Made by a program: the position numbers and the translations under genes
Source of the DNA: an uncultured Moraxella sp.
Lineage (GTDB): Bacteria > Pseudomonadota > Gammaproteobacteria > Pseudomonadales > Moraxellaceae
Assembly: GCA_916720335.1 (NCBI GenBank)
Contig: CAKAQU010000099.1
Span: 1 to 6,045 of the forward strand
Reading direction: 5' to 3'
DNA: 6,045 nt
Shown: positions 1-6,045 of the stretch, piece after piece
Layout of the letters: each line of letters begins with the position of its first letter
Position numbering within the stretch: position 1 is the stretch's first letter
The notes under the pieces: generated by a model
Databases searched by the model: none
Seen by the model: only the letters and a program-made list of their open reading frames with translations
What the model was told of the DNA's origin: nothing

Positions 1-264
1 TAAACACTGTTTTTTAACACTAAGTTTGGCTTTGCCTTTACTTTCATTTTCAGATTTATAGGTAGATGTAAAGGCTTTTAAAGTACAAACATACATGGCA
101 TCATCTTTTTTCTCATTAATGACAATAGCGGCAGGGACAACCACAGTAGAAGTAGGTTGGGTGATAATGGGTTTGGGTGTGGTGTAAACATCATCACTTG
201 CAGTGATGGTACAGGCACAAAGCGTCGCAGCTAATACAGTTAAATAAAATAGATGATTCATCAT
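1..264 (-). CDS. putative small lipoprotein, N-terminal part only
   Basis: This is an open frame of 88 codons that leaves the window at base 1, so the C-terminus is missing. The start has three consecutive ATG codons (267, 264, 261). An AGGA Shine-Dalgarno lies 2, 5 and 8 bases before them, which favours the second or third; 264 is used here. The N-terminus MMNHLFYLTVLAATLCAC is hydrophobic and ends in L-C-A-C, an acceptable but imperfect lipobox with Cys18 as the lipidated residue. It is followed by a Thr/Pro-rich linker (about residues 20-45) and a segment with two cysteines (C60, C87) in a Lys/Ser-rich context that could form a disulfide. I do not recognise the family. It has its own promoter and lies behind the terminator of the tRNA operon, in the place where E. 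coli carries tufB. Lipoprotein status is inferred from the signal sequence only. Confidence 0.7.
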   Translation of the reverse strand, partial: MMNHLFYLTVLAATLCACTITASDDVYTTPKPIITQPTSTVVVPAAIVINEKKDDAMYVCTLKAFTSTYKSENESKGKAKLSVKKQCL

Positions 265-267
265 CAT

Positions 268-273
268 AATCCT
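268..273 (-). promoter_or_regulatory. ribosome binding site with triple ATG
   Basis: The minus strand reads AGGATT immediately before ATGATGATG. The first ATG is only 2 bases from the AGGA core, too close for efficient initiation. The second (5 bases) and third (8 bases) are suitably spaced, so this site argues for a start at 264 or 261 rather than 267. Confidence 0.6.
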
Positions 274-296
274 AAAAAATAAACAACGTAATAACC

Positions 297-324
297 ATAA
301 TATCACAAGTGTAATTTCTTGCAA
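297..324 (-). promoter_or_regulatory. sigma70-type promoter of the small lipoprotein gene
   Basis: On the minus strand, TTGCAA (319-324, 4 of 6 matches to the -35 consensus) is followed after a 16-base spacer by TATTAT (297-302, 5 of 6 matches to the -10 consensus). Transcription would begin near 290 and give a leader of about 25 bases containing the AGGATT ribosome binding site. The promoter lies after the tRNA terminator, consistent with separate expression of the lipoprotein gene. It was found by eye and has not been tested. Confidence 0.55.
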
Positions 325-381
325 TGATGTTAATTGCTTATGTTAGTAGGTTTGTTTAAGAATTTTGGCATTTAGAATCAA

Positions 382-415
382 TAAAAAATCCCCAAGTAAA
401 TCAATACTTAGAGAT
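382..415 (-). terminator. intrinsic terminator of the tRNA operon
   Basis: On the minus strand, an 11-base arm ATCTCTAAGTA (405-415) pairs fully, with two G-U pairs, with TACTTGGGGAT (388-398) around the 6-base loop TTGATT. A run of T residues follows directly (382-387). This is a textbook rho-independent terminator 10 bases after the last tRNA, and it separates the tRNA operon from the lipoprotein gene. No terminator-like U tract is needed on the other strand, where no gene approaches. Confidence 0.85.
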
Positions 416-425
416 TATTACTATA

Positions 426-500
<75 letters not shown>

Positions 501-516
501 AAATGATTGTATAATA

Positions 517-590
517 TGGAGCGGGTGGCGGGAATCGAACCCGCACCATCAGCTTGGAAGGCTGAGGTTCTACCACTAAACTACACCCGC
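517..590 (-). tRNA. glyT: tRNA-Gly (anticodon TCC)
   Basis: This 74-base cloverleaf has acceptor GCGGGTG/CACCCGC, anticodon stem TCAGC/GCTGA around loop CTTCCAA (anticodon TCC), T arm GCGGG/CCCGC with loop TTCGATT, discriminator T and an encoded CCA. It decodes GGA and GGG. It is separated by 16 bases from both neighbouring tRNA genes and matches E. coli glyT in position and anticodon. Confidence 0.97.
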
Positions 591-606
591 AGAGGTGTAG
601 GAAATA

Positions 607-690
607 TGGTGGTGGGGGAAGGATTCGAACCTTCGAAGCTTTCGCGACAGAGTTACAGTCTGTTGGGTTTGACCGCTCCCCAACCCCACC
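607..690 (-). tRNA. tyrU: tRNA-Tyr (anticodon GTA)
   Basis: This 84-base class II tRNA has acceptor GGTGGGG/CCCCACC, anticodon stem ACAGA/TCTGT around loop CTGTAAC (anticodon GTA), a long variable arm as expected for bacterial tRNA-Tyr, T arm GAAGG/CCTTC with loop TTCGAAT, discriminator A and an encoded CCA. It decodes UAC and UAU and corresponds to E. coli tyrU in the cluster. Confidence 0.97.
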
Positions 691-717
691 AATAGATGTA
701 TTGGATACTGTAGAAAA

Positions 718-793
<76 letters not shown>

Positions 794-816
794 GGTGTAT
801 TTCCTAAGTGGTGCGT

Positions 817-865
817 ATTATAGCAAATTTCTTCTTGGATGCAAGTATTTTTTTAAAAAAAGATT
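817..865 (-). promoter_or_regulatory. strong stable-RNA promoter of the tRNA operon
   Basis: On the minus strand, TTGCAT (839-844) and a perfect TATAAT (817-822) are separated by 16 bases. Directly upstream of the -35 hexamer is a run of A and T tracts (845-865) that resembles an UP element. The bases after the -10 hexamer, ACGCACC, are GC-rich, as in the discriminators of stringently controlled rRNA and tRNA promoters. Start of transcription near 810 is expected. The stringent control is inferred from this resemblance. Confidence 0.85.
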
Positions 866-917
866 AAAAAAATTTTAATTTTATAAGTGAATCAATAACT
901 TATAAAATAAAATTTTT
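866..917 (-). terminator. AT-rich hairpin terminator after trpE
   Basis: On the minus strand, TTTTATAAGT (898-907) and ACTTATAAAA (879-888) form a perfect 10-base-pair stem around a 9-base loop. After one more pair and a single bulged base, the stem continues through TTTT/AAAA and into A/T pairs, followed by T-rich sequence (855-872). It contains only one G-C pair, so it relies on length rather than GC strength. It begins 6 bases after the trpE stop codon. The T-rich tail is shared with the region upstream of the tRNA promoter. Confidence 0.7.
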
Positions 918-923
918 AAACTA

Positions 924-2432
924 CTATGACATTTCCAAACCTTGACATGCCAACTCGACCGCTTTAACAATCGCCATAGCTTTTTTATTGGTTTCTTCCC
1001 ATTCAGATAATACATCAGAATCTGCGACCACACCTGCTCCTGCTTGTACATGAATATTGCCATCTTTCATGACCGCTGTGCGAATCGCAATCGCTGTATC
1101 CATATTGCCACCCCAGCCCAAATAACCAACCGCTCCTGCAAAAACGGTACGGCGAACGGGTTCTATTTCATCAATAATTTGCATGGCTCGGATTTTTGGA
1201 GAACCTGTCAGTGTGCCTGCTGGAAAAGTGGCACAAAAAACATCCAAAGCATCTAAATTGGGTTTAATTTTTCCTTCTACATTACTGGCAATGTGCATGA
1301 CGTGAGAATAACGTTCAATAAACATTTTATCAGTGACTTTAACCGTGCCAATATCGCAGACTTTGCCAACGTCATTACGTCCTAGGTCAATCAGCATTAA
1401 ATGTTCAGCAATTTCTTTTTGGTCAGATAATAGTTCTTTTTCCAGCGCTAAATCTTCTTGGGTATCTTTGCCTCGGGCTCTAGTGCCTGCTAGAGGTCTG
1501 ACAGTAACTTTGCCATGTTCGATGCGTGATAAAATTTCTGGTGATGCGCCAATAATATCAAAACCAGATGCATTTTCACCAAAATTTTCACCATGTAGAA
1601 TGAATAAGTAAGGCGATGGGTTTAAATACCGTAATGCTCGATAAACGCTTAAAGGATCGCCATCAAATTCAGCAGTCATTCTTTGGGCGGGAACAACCTG
1701 CATGACATCACCTGCTAAAATATATTCTTTAATTTTTTCAACATCTTGACAAAATTTTTCTTGTCCTGTTTGGGAAATAAACTTTGGTACAGGTCTTGGA
1801 GTGCAGGTTAATTTGGGGGGTGATTCTAAGGCATTTTCAATCATGGTTAATTTGGCTAACGCGTCTTCGTAGCCATTCTCAAAATCGGCATTAGCATAAA
1901 CCACAATGGATAATGTATGTTCAAGATTATCAAAAACCACGACCTCAGTAGAGAGCATCAACCACAAATCTGGTAGCCCCATCGGATTGGGTTTGTTTAA
2001 ATCACCAACAGTTGGCTCAATGGTACGTATTAAATCATAACCAAAATAACCCACTAAGCCACCACTAAAGGCTGGTAATTGAGAAATGATGGTTTGGTCT
2101 GGCATGCGAAAATTTGCCATAAAAGTGCGAATGATTTCAAAAGGCTTGTCAGTTTTAATGCTTTGAATTCCCACAAGTTCACTGGTTGTTTTCATGATGC
2201 CATTTTGATATTCAAAATAAACGCCTTTTCCAAGACCAATCATGGAATAACGAGCAAATCTTTCTCCACCAACGACGGATTCAAATAAATAGGCTTTTGG
2301 ATTTATTTGGCGCAATGCAGCAAATACAGAAACTGGAGTTTTGTCATCTGTAAGCTTTTTTTTAATTAAAGGAATGTGGCTAAACCCTTGTTTTTTTAAT
2401 TCATAAAACTGTTGTTTGGTTATCATGCTCAT
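924..2432 (-). CDS. trpE: anthranilate synthase component I
   Basis: TrpE converts chorismate to anthranilate in the cytoplasm, using ammonia from the TrpG glutaminase subunit; this is the first committed step of tryptophan synthesis. The 502-aa length is normal. Visible family motifs are the tryptophan feedback site around LFES (residues 49-52) with RYS (61-63), GDVMQVVPAQR (241-251), GASPE (295-299), RPLAGTRARG (312-321), IDLGRND (348-354), YSHVMH (375-380), FPAGTLTGSPKIRAM (403-417), AIAIRT (447-452) and QAGAGVVADS (463-472) followed by EWEET (477-481). No key motif is missing, and the intact LFES region suggests normal inhibition by tryptophan. The start at 2432 has AAGGAA 8 bases upstream; the next ATG is 6 bases further in and less well placed. 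The stop is TAG. No trpG, trpD or trpC is adjacent, as known for Acinetobacter and Pseudomonas, where trpE is separate from trpGDC. The 31-base upstream gap has no room for a Trp leader peptide attenuator. Confidence 0.97.
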   Translation of the reverse strand: MSMITKQQFYELKKQGFSHIPLIKKKLTDDKTPVSVFAALRQINPKAYLFESVVGGERFARYSMIGLGKGVYFEYQNGIMKTTSELVGIQSIKTDKPFEIIRTFMANFRMPDQTIISQLPAFSGGLVGYFGYDLIRTIEPTVGDLNKPNPMGLPDLWLMLSTEVVVFDNLEHTLSIVVYANADFENGYEDALAKLTMIENALESPPKLTCTPRPVPKFISQTGQEKFCQDVEKIKEYILAGDVMQVVPAQRMTAEFDGDPLSVYRALRYLNPSPYLFILHGENFGENASGFDIIGASPEILSRIEHGKVTVRPLAGTRARGKDTQEDLALEKELLSDQKEIAEHLMLIDLGRNDVGKVCDIGTVKVTDKMFIERYSHVMHIASNVEGKIKPNLDALDVFCATFPAGTLTGSPKIRAMQIIDEIEPVRRTVFAGAVGYLGWGGNMDTAIAIRTAVMKDGNIHVQAGAGVVADSDVLSEWEETNKKAMAIVKAVELACQGLEMS

Positions 2433-2440
2433 GATTTATT

Positions 2441-2446
2441 TTCCTT
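2441..2446 (-). promoter_or_regulatory. ribosome binding site of trpE
   Basis: AAGGAA on the minus strand lies 8 bases before the ATG at 2432. It is the clearest Shine-Dalgarno of the upstream four-gene run and supports the chosen trpE start. Confidence 0.75.
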
Positions 2447-2463
2447 AATATTCGCTTAAAAGA

Positions 2464-3291
2464 TTAATCTAAATATTCAGCTTTGATAACACCTTTTAAA
2501 TCCTGATATTTGATGGTTAATTCAGGCATTCCCATGGCATAAGGACCAATAGCATAAGGTTGATATAAAAAAGTTATGCCATCTTTATTAAAACTAAAAT
2601 TATCAGTTAAATAAAATTCCCACGTTTCAGCCATATCATCCGGATTTACATCATTATCAAGTAAATATTTAATATAGGCTTCATAAGCAAGTTTTTCTAA
2701 AATTGATTTTTTTCCTGATATGACAACATCGTCCAGTTCTAATAGTTTTTTGTTATTCATATCAAAGACATAATAACCAAGCGTTGGCAATCCATGCGCT
2801 CCGCCTAAATATTGATAATTGTTAATAGAAAATAACTCCAAGTGATTTCCATTTTTTAATTGCTTATTGCCAAGATAATTTGGTACTGAACGCATCGAAA
2901 AAGGAGAATTATCTTTATCTTCTTTTATCCACTCTGCATTTTCGTTAGAAAATTTTTTGATTGCCTTAGTGGTTTGATTGGCAAGCTGCTTGTCAGTTGG
3001 ATTTTTAATATTTTTAAATGCTTGCCATTCCTTATCTTCAGAGCTGCCTTCTTCAATATAACCAGATAACCCCAAAACCACATCTTTATTAATAATCGCA
3101 TCCAACCAGTTATAACCGGTATCAATAAAGCTGTAATCTATTTCTGGACACGTTTCGCCACAAGATTCATACGGATATTCATCAAATTCAAGAGATCTTT
3201 GACTTACGACAAATGTATTGGCATGAGTAGACAAAGGTACTATACCAATTGTTAGACTTGCTAGTGCAATTAAGAAATGTTTTTTCATCAT
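2464..3291 (-). CDS. secreted DUF3298 (RsiV-like) domain protein
   Basis: This is a 275-aa protein with an N-terminal signal peptide (MMKKHFLIALASLTIGIVPL, likely cut after STHA at residue 24) and no lipobox, so it is probably periplasmic or secreted. The mature part has a C-x3-C pair (C44, C48), a charged helical stretch (about 80-125), then the signature of DUF4163/DUF3298 proteins: YLGGAHG (161-167), YYVFD (173-177) with a following LLELDDV stretch (183-189), and a C-terminal NFSFNKDGITFLYQPYAIGP (231-250) and AMGMPELTIKY (252-262). In B. subtilis RsiV this domain pair binds lysozyme, but most Gram-negative members have no known role; I assign none. The frame is open back to an ATG at 3366, but that start would overlap the tannase gene by 53 bases and bury the signal peptide. 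The start at 3291 (or 3288) has only a weak GAG as ribosome binding site. The gene is strikingly AT-rich: three 60-base lines counted by hand gave 25-28 percent GC. Confidence 0.85.
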   Translation of the reverse strand: MMKKHFLIALASLTIGIVPLSTHANTFVVSQRSLEFDEYPYESCGETCPEIDYSFIDTGYNWLDAIINKDVVLGLSGYIEEGSSEDKEWQAFKNIKNPTDKQLANQTTKAIKKFSNENAEWIKEDKDNSPFSMRSVPNYLGNKQLKNGNHLELFSINNYQYLGGAHGLPTLGYYVFDMNNKKLLELDDVVISGKKSILEKLAYEAYIKYLLDNDVNPDDMAETWEFYLTDNFSFNKDGITFLYQPYAIGPYAMGMPELTIKYQDLKGVIKAEYLD

Positions 3292-3313
3292 AATTAACTC
3301 ATCATAAAATAAT

Positions 3314-4840
3314 TTATTTTTTCGAGGTTTCTTTGGAAATGCTGTCAATCCAATCAAATAATTCATTTAAATCATAATCGCCGCCATGACCTTGATTCCA
3401 TGGCATAAAAAAATCAACAGTTTTATGATTCATTTGTAATTTTGTAGCCAATATAACTGATATTGCAAATCCCGTATCTGCGTCCTTTGCGCCATGACGA
3501 ATCCGCCAATATTGTGCAATCTCTGCGTTGTTATCGTCAAGATAATTCATTGGATTCATTAATTTAACAGTATTTTTGGGAGCGTGCTTGTGATGATTAT
3601 CAAAATTTTTGGCAAAATCAGTAAAATGACGATTATCAATGGTATCGCTACCAAATAAATTATTTTCGCCACTAGATAAATCCAGCGCATCAAATGCAGG
3701 TGGTGTTTTTTGGCGACCTAAATAGGTTTGTAAAAAATCATCAAAACTAGCGATATAATATGGTTCTATGGATTTTTTTTGATTTAAAAATGTATATTCT
3801 GATAGCGGTATGCCGTCTTTATGTGCTTTATTAACAGATTGATTTAAATAATATAAAATCTCATCTTTAAATGTGCCATTACCATCTTTATCTAAAGTTA
3901 GGTTTCCATTTTTACCAATTAAATTTAATCCATTGATATATTTTGGGAAACTTTGTTTGAGTTGTAAAGATATGTCTTGAGAATTTTTGTCTAATGTACC
4001 GCTAATGGTTTCTCGTTTTACTTGATAATCTAAAGACTTGATGGTGATTTTTTTATAATCATTAATTTTATTCATTTGCCATTCATAGGCAGCATCGGCA
4101 TTTTCAAGATTGGTAATTGGACAATAACTGGACACCGCAAAAACATTATCCTTGGCGCGAATGGCACCAATTTTTTGTAATTCCATCTTATAATCTGGAT
4201 GATTGCCAGTTGCACCCAAAAGGGCTGTCATTGCCCCGCCAGCTGATGTGCCATTAACGATGATTTTATTTGCATCACCAAACATTTGTTTGTCATTGGC
4301 CTTGAGATAACGAATACCTGCCTTTAAATCCACAATTGCTGCAGGAGCTTTTCCTGTATAAACCCCATCTTTTTGCAACGTTCGTCCGCGCGCACCTATG
4401 CTTGCTACAATATAGCCACGTGATAATGCCATTTGGACACTGCTGGGCGAAACTTGTCCATCAGGACTTTTTTTATCACTTAAATCCATGGGTTTGGCGG
4501 GCATATAGCCACCAATAGCATTAGGGCTAAAAATTGGAGCGGTGTCTTTGGTGTAGCCATTAATTGTTTGGTTGGCAAAATATTCTTCTGGAATGTAAAT
4601 ATTTATCAATTGGTAATCAGGCTCAATAGGGCTAACAACATAAGGAATGTTTTCATAAGCGCGCACCTGAATGGTTTTATTATCAAAAACAAACTGCTTT
4701 TTTTGGTAGGTGTTTTGGTCAAAAATCAACGTGGGAGAGTCTTGCTGGGTTTGTGTTTGAACATTAACACACGAAGCTAAAGCAAGCCCAAATAGTGTCA
4801 GACTTGCAATTGCAGTTGTTATTTTTAAAGCATGTTTCAT
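3314..4840 (-). CDS. subtype B tannase, lipid-anchored
   Basis: Tannase (tannin acylhydrolase) cleaves galloyl esters such as tannins and methyl gallate to gallic acid. This 508-aa protein starts with a lipoprotein signal ending L-A-S-C (residues 21-24). Residue +2 is Val, not Asp, which suggests outer-membrane sorting. The fold is an alpha/beta hydrolase: the nucleophile elbow GTSAGG (197-202) gives Ser199, RIRHGAKDADT (446-456) gives Asp453, and GHGGDYD (484-490) gives His485. The spacing matches the Ser163-Asp419-His451 triad of the Lactobacillus plantarum enzyme. Residues at the positions of its galloyl-binding Lys343, Glu357 and Asp421 also appear, as Lys378, Glu392 and Asp455, so true tannase activity is likely. 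An insert or lid region (about 240-430) contains an EF-hand-like loop DKDGNG (317-322). The start lies 18 bases after prfC with no clear Shine-Dalgarno. Parts of the gene are very AT-rich (22-30 percent in sampled lines), unlike prfC. The family call is strong; the substrate is inferred. Confidence 0.9.
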   Translation of the reverse strand: MKHALKITTAIASLTLFGLALASCVNVQTQTQQDSPTLIFDQNTYQKKQFVFDNKTIQVRAYENIPYVVSPIEPDYQLINIYIPEEYFANQTINGYTKDTAPIFSPNAIGGYMPAKPMDLSDKKSPDGQVSPSSVQMALSRGYIVASIGARGRTLQKDGVYTGKAPAAIVDLKAGIRYLKANDKQMFGDANKIIVNGTSAGGAMTALLGATGNHPDYKMELQKIGAIRAKDNVFAVSSYCPITNLENADAAYEWQMNKINDYKKITIKSLDYQVKRETISGTLDKNSQDISLQLKQSFPKYINGLNLIGKNGNLTLDKDGNGTFKDEILYYLNQSVNKAHKDGIPLSEYTFLNQKKSIEPYYIASFDDFLQTYLGRQKTPPAFDALDLSSGENNLFGSDTIDNRHFTDFAKNFDNHHKHAPKNTVKLMNPMNYLDDNNAEIAQYWRIRHGAKDADTGFAISVILATKLQMNHKTVDFFMPWNQGHGGDYDLNELFDWIDSISKETSKK

Positions 4841-4858
4841 AGCTTGGTATTCAATTTA

Positions 4859-6045
4859 TTAGTGTTCTCTAGTTGCTCGAAATTCCACTTCAGGATAACG
4901 CTCTTGCATGAGTTGTAGATTAACACGACTGGGCGCAAGGTAGGTTAGATAACCACCACCATCAACGGATAATTGGTCGTGGGCTTTTTTCTTAAACTTT
5001 TCAAATGTAGTTTTATCATCACAATGCACCCAGCGTACTGTGGCGACAGAAACAGGTTCAAATGTGCATTGAACTTTGTATTCTTCAAGTAAACGATGCG
5101 CCACCACTTCAAATTGTAGCACGCCCACTGCCCCCAAAATCAAATCATTATTAATTTGTGGCATAAATACTTGAGTTGCCCCTTCTTCGGATAATTGCTG
5201 AAGCCCTTTTTGTAACTGTTTGGATTTTAAAGGGTCTTTTAAAACCACACGACGAAACAATTCAGGTGCAAAATGTGGAATGCCTGTAAAGTTTAAAAGT
5301 TCACCACTGGTAAAACTATCACCAATTTGAATGGTGCCATGATTGTGTAAACCAATAATATCACCTGCGTACGCCTCTTCTAAAGCTTCTCGGTCGCCTG
5401 CCAAAAACATCAGTGCATCCGATACTCGCACCTCTTTACCTAGTCGAACGTGATTCATTTTCATGCCACGTTCATAACGTCCAGAACATACACGCATAAA
5501 GGCAACTCGGTCTCGATGTTTGGGGTCCATATTGGCTTGAATTTTAAATACAAACCCTGTAAATTCAGGTTCGTTGGCTTTTACGATGCGTTCAATGGCT
5601 TGATGGTCTTTTGGTGGCGGGGCGTAAGCGGTTAAAGTATCTAACACCATATTTACCCCAAAATTTCCAAGCGCGGTGCCAAAAAGTACGGGCGTTTGTC
5701 GACCTGCCAAAAATTCATCTTTATCCCAATCTTCATGAGCCATTTGAGCTAGTTCCAAGCCCTCAGTGAAATCATTCCATAAAAGCTCACCCAATCGCTC
5801 CTTGATATCAGCATAATCATAGCCATCGCGGGTTTCAATGTCTGTGATTTGCCCACCAAAGCCTTTTTTGTAAAGATAGGTTTTATTTTCACCAATATGA
5901 TACACTCCAACAAAATCCTGCCCCATGCCAATTGGAAAAGTAAAGGGTATGCATTTGATTTTTAAAACATTTTCAATTTCATCTAACAACGATAATGGGT
6001 CGCGAATTTCGCGGTCAAGTTTATTGACAAAACTGATAATAGGCG
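4859..6045 (-). CDS. prfC: peptide chain release factor 3, N-terminus outside window
   Basis: RF3 is a translational GTPase that recycles RF1 and RF2 from the ribosome after termination. The frame is open to the window edge: reading on past 5989 gives PIISFVNKLDREIRDPLS and joins LLDEIENVLKIKCIPFTFPI, which is the RF3 signature. It includes the G4 motif NKLD (6014-6025), which sets guanine specificity. About 394 residues are visible; the G1-G3 motifs (P-loop and switch regions) are beyond the right edge, judged by comparison with E. coli RF3 of about 529 aa. Further family landmarks are IGMGQDFVGVYH, RVAFMRVCSGRYERGMKM, GDIIGLHNHGTIQIGD, FAPELFRRV, GVLQFEV and the C-terminal FRATREH. The codon at 5989 is an internal TTG leucine, not a start. 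The gene ends in TAA and no terminator follows before the tannase gene. Confidence 0.97.
   Translation of the reverse strand, partial: PIISFVNKLDREIRDPLSLLDEIENVLKIKCIPFTFPIGMGQDFVGVYHIGENKTYLYKKGFGGQITDIETRDGYDYADIKERLGELLWNDFTEGLELAQMAHEDWDKDEFLAGRQTPVLFGTALGNFGVNMVLDTLTAYAPPPKDHQAIERIVKANEPEFTGFVFKIQANMDPKHRDRVAFMRVCSGRYERGMKMNHVRLGKEVRVSDALMFLAGDREALEEAYAGDIIGLHNHGTIQIGDSFTSGELLNFTGIPHFAPELFRRVVLKDPLKSKQLQKGLQQLSEEGATQVFMPQINNDLILGAVGVLQFEVVAHRLLEEYKVQCTFEPVSVATVRWVHCDDKTTFEKFKKKAHDQLSVDGGGYLTYLAPSRVNLQLMQERYPEVEFRATREH

Noticed and set aside
507..695. 62-codon open frame on the plus strand across the Gly and Tyr tRNA genes
   Set aside because: It is the antisense of two clearly folded tRNA genes; such frames (with GIEPA-like and GFEPS-like peptides) are a well-known artefact.
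881..1063. 60-codon minus-strand frame overlapping the end of trpE
   Set aside because: It lies in another frame inside trpE and its terminator, with no ribosome binding site and no recognisable protein.
1333..1611. 92-codon plus-strand frame inside trpE, and similar short plus-strand frames elsewhere
   Set aside because: They are antisense shadows of well-supported genes, without Shine-Dalgarno or protein family features.
3343..3348. Perfect TTGACA on the minus strand near the end of the tannase gene, as a -35 for the DUF3298 gene
   Set aside because: No -10-like hexamer is found 16 to 18 bases downstream; the nearest AT-rich hexamer is about 26 bases away.
3292..3366. Longer start for the DUF3298 gene at 3366
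   Set aside because: It would overlap the tannase gene by 53 bases and place 25 polar, Lys-rich residues ahead of a clear signal peptide that begins at the ATG of 3291 or 3288.
924..4840. A joint aromatic-metabolism operon linking tannase (gallate) and TrpE (anthranilate)
   Set aside because: Gallate is not a precursor or product in tryptophan synthesis; proximity alone does not support a pathway link.
5987..5989. TTG as the start codon of prfC
   Set aside because: The reading frame continues upstream with unmistakable RF3 sequence including NKLD, so this is an internal leucine codon and the gene is cut by the window edge.

Overview
The window looks like chromosomal DNA of a gammaproteobacterium, most likely of the Moraxellaceae (Moraxella, Psychrobacter or Acinetobacter-like). 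The reasons are an AT-rich genome with moderately GC-rich housekeeping genes, a Thr-Tyr-Gly-Thr tRNA cluster almost identical in order and sequence to E. coli thrU-tyrU-glyT-thrT, a gammaproteobacterial-type peptide-release factor 3, and a trpE that stands apart from the other trp genes. The family assignment is inference; the genus cannot be fixed from the sequence alone.

Everything reads on the minus strand, so the biological order runs from high to low coordinates. First comes prfC (RF3; its N-terminal third lies beyond the window). It is followed after 18 bases by a 508-aa lipoprotein of the subtype B tannase family with an apparently complete active site. After 22 bases comes a secreted DUF3298/RsiV-like protein of unknown function, and after 31 bases trpE (anthranilate synthase component I). 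No intrinsic terminator is visible in these three short gaps, so the four genes could be co-transcribed. An AT-rich hairpin terminator closes trpE, and its T-rich tail runs directly into a strong stable-RNA-type promoter for the four tRNA genes: Thr(UGU), Tyr(GUA), Gly(UCC), Thr(GGU). A clear intrinsic terminator ends the tRNA operon. Instead of the tufB gene that follows this cluster in E. coli, there is an independent promoter and the start of a small putative lipoprotein gene that runs off the left edge.

The housekeeping parts (prfC, trpE, tRNAs) are ordinary. The accessory part is the tannase plus DUF3298 pair at about 2464-4840. It is visibly more AT-rich than its neighbours, both products are exported, and it is wedged between two housekeeping genes. 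It is the best candidate for a horizontally acquired or lineage-specific function. Tannase would hydrolyse galloyl esters of plant tannins at the cell surface. The DUF3298 partner belongs to a family whose best-known member (RsiV of Bacillus subtilis) binds lysozyme, but what it does here is unknown.
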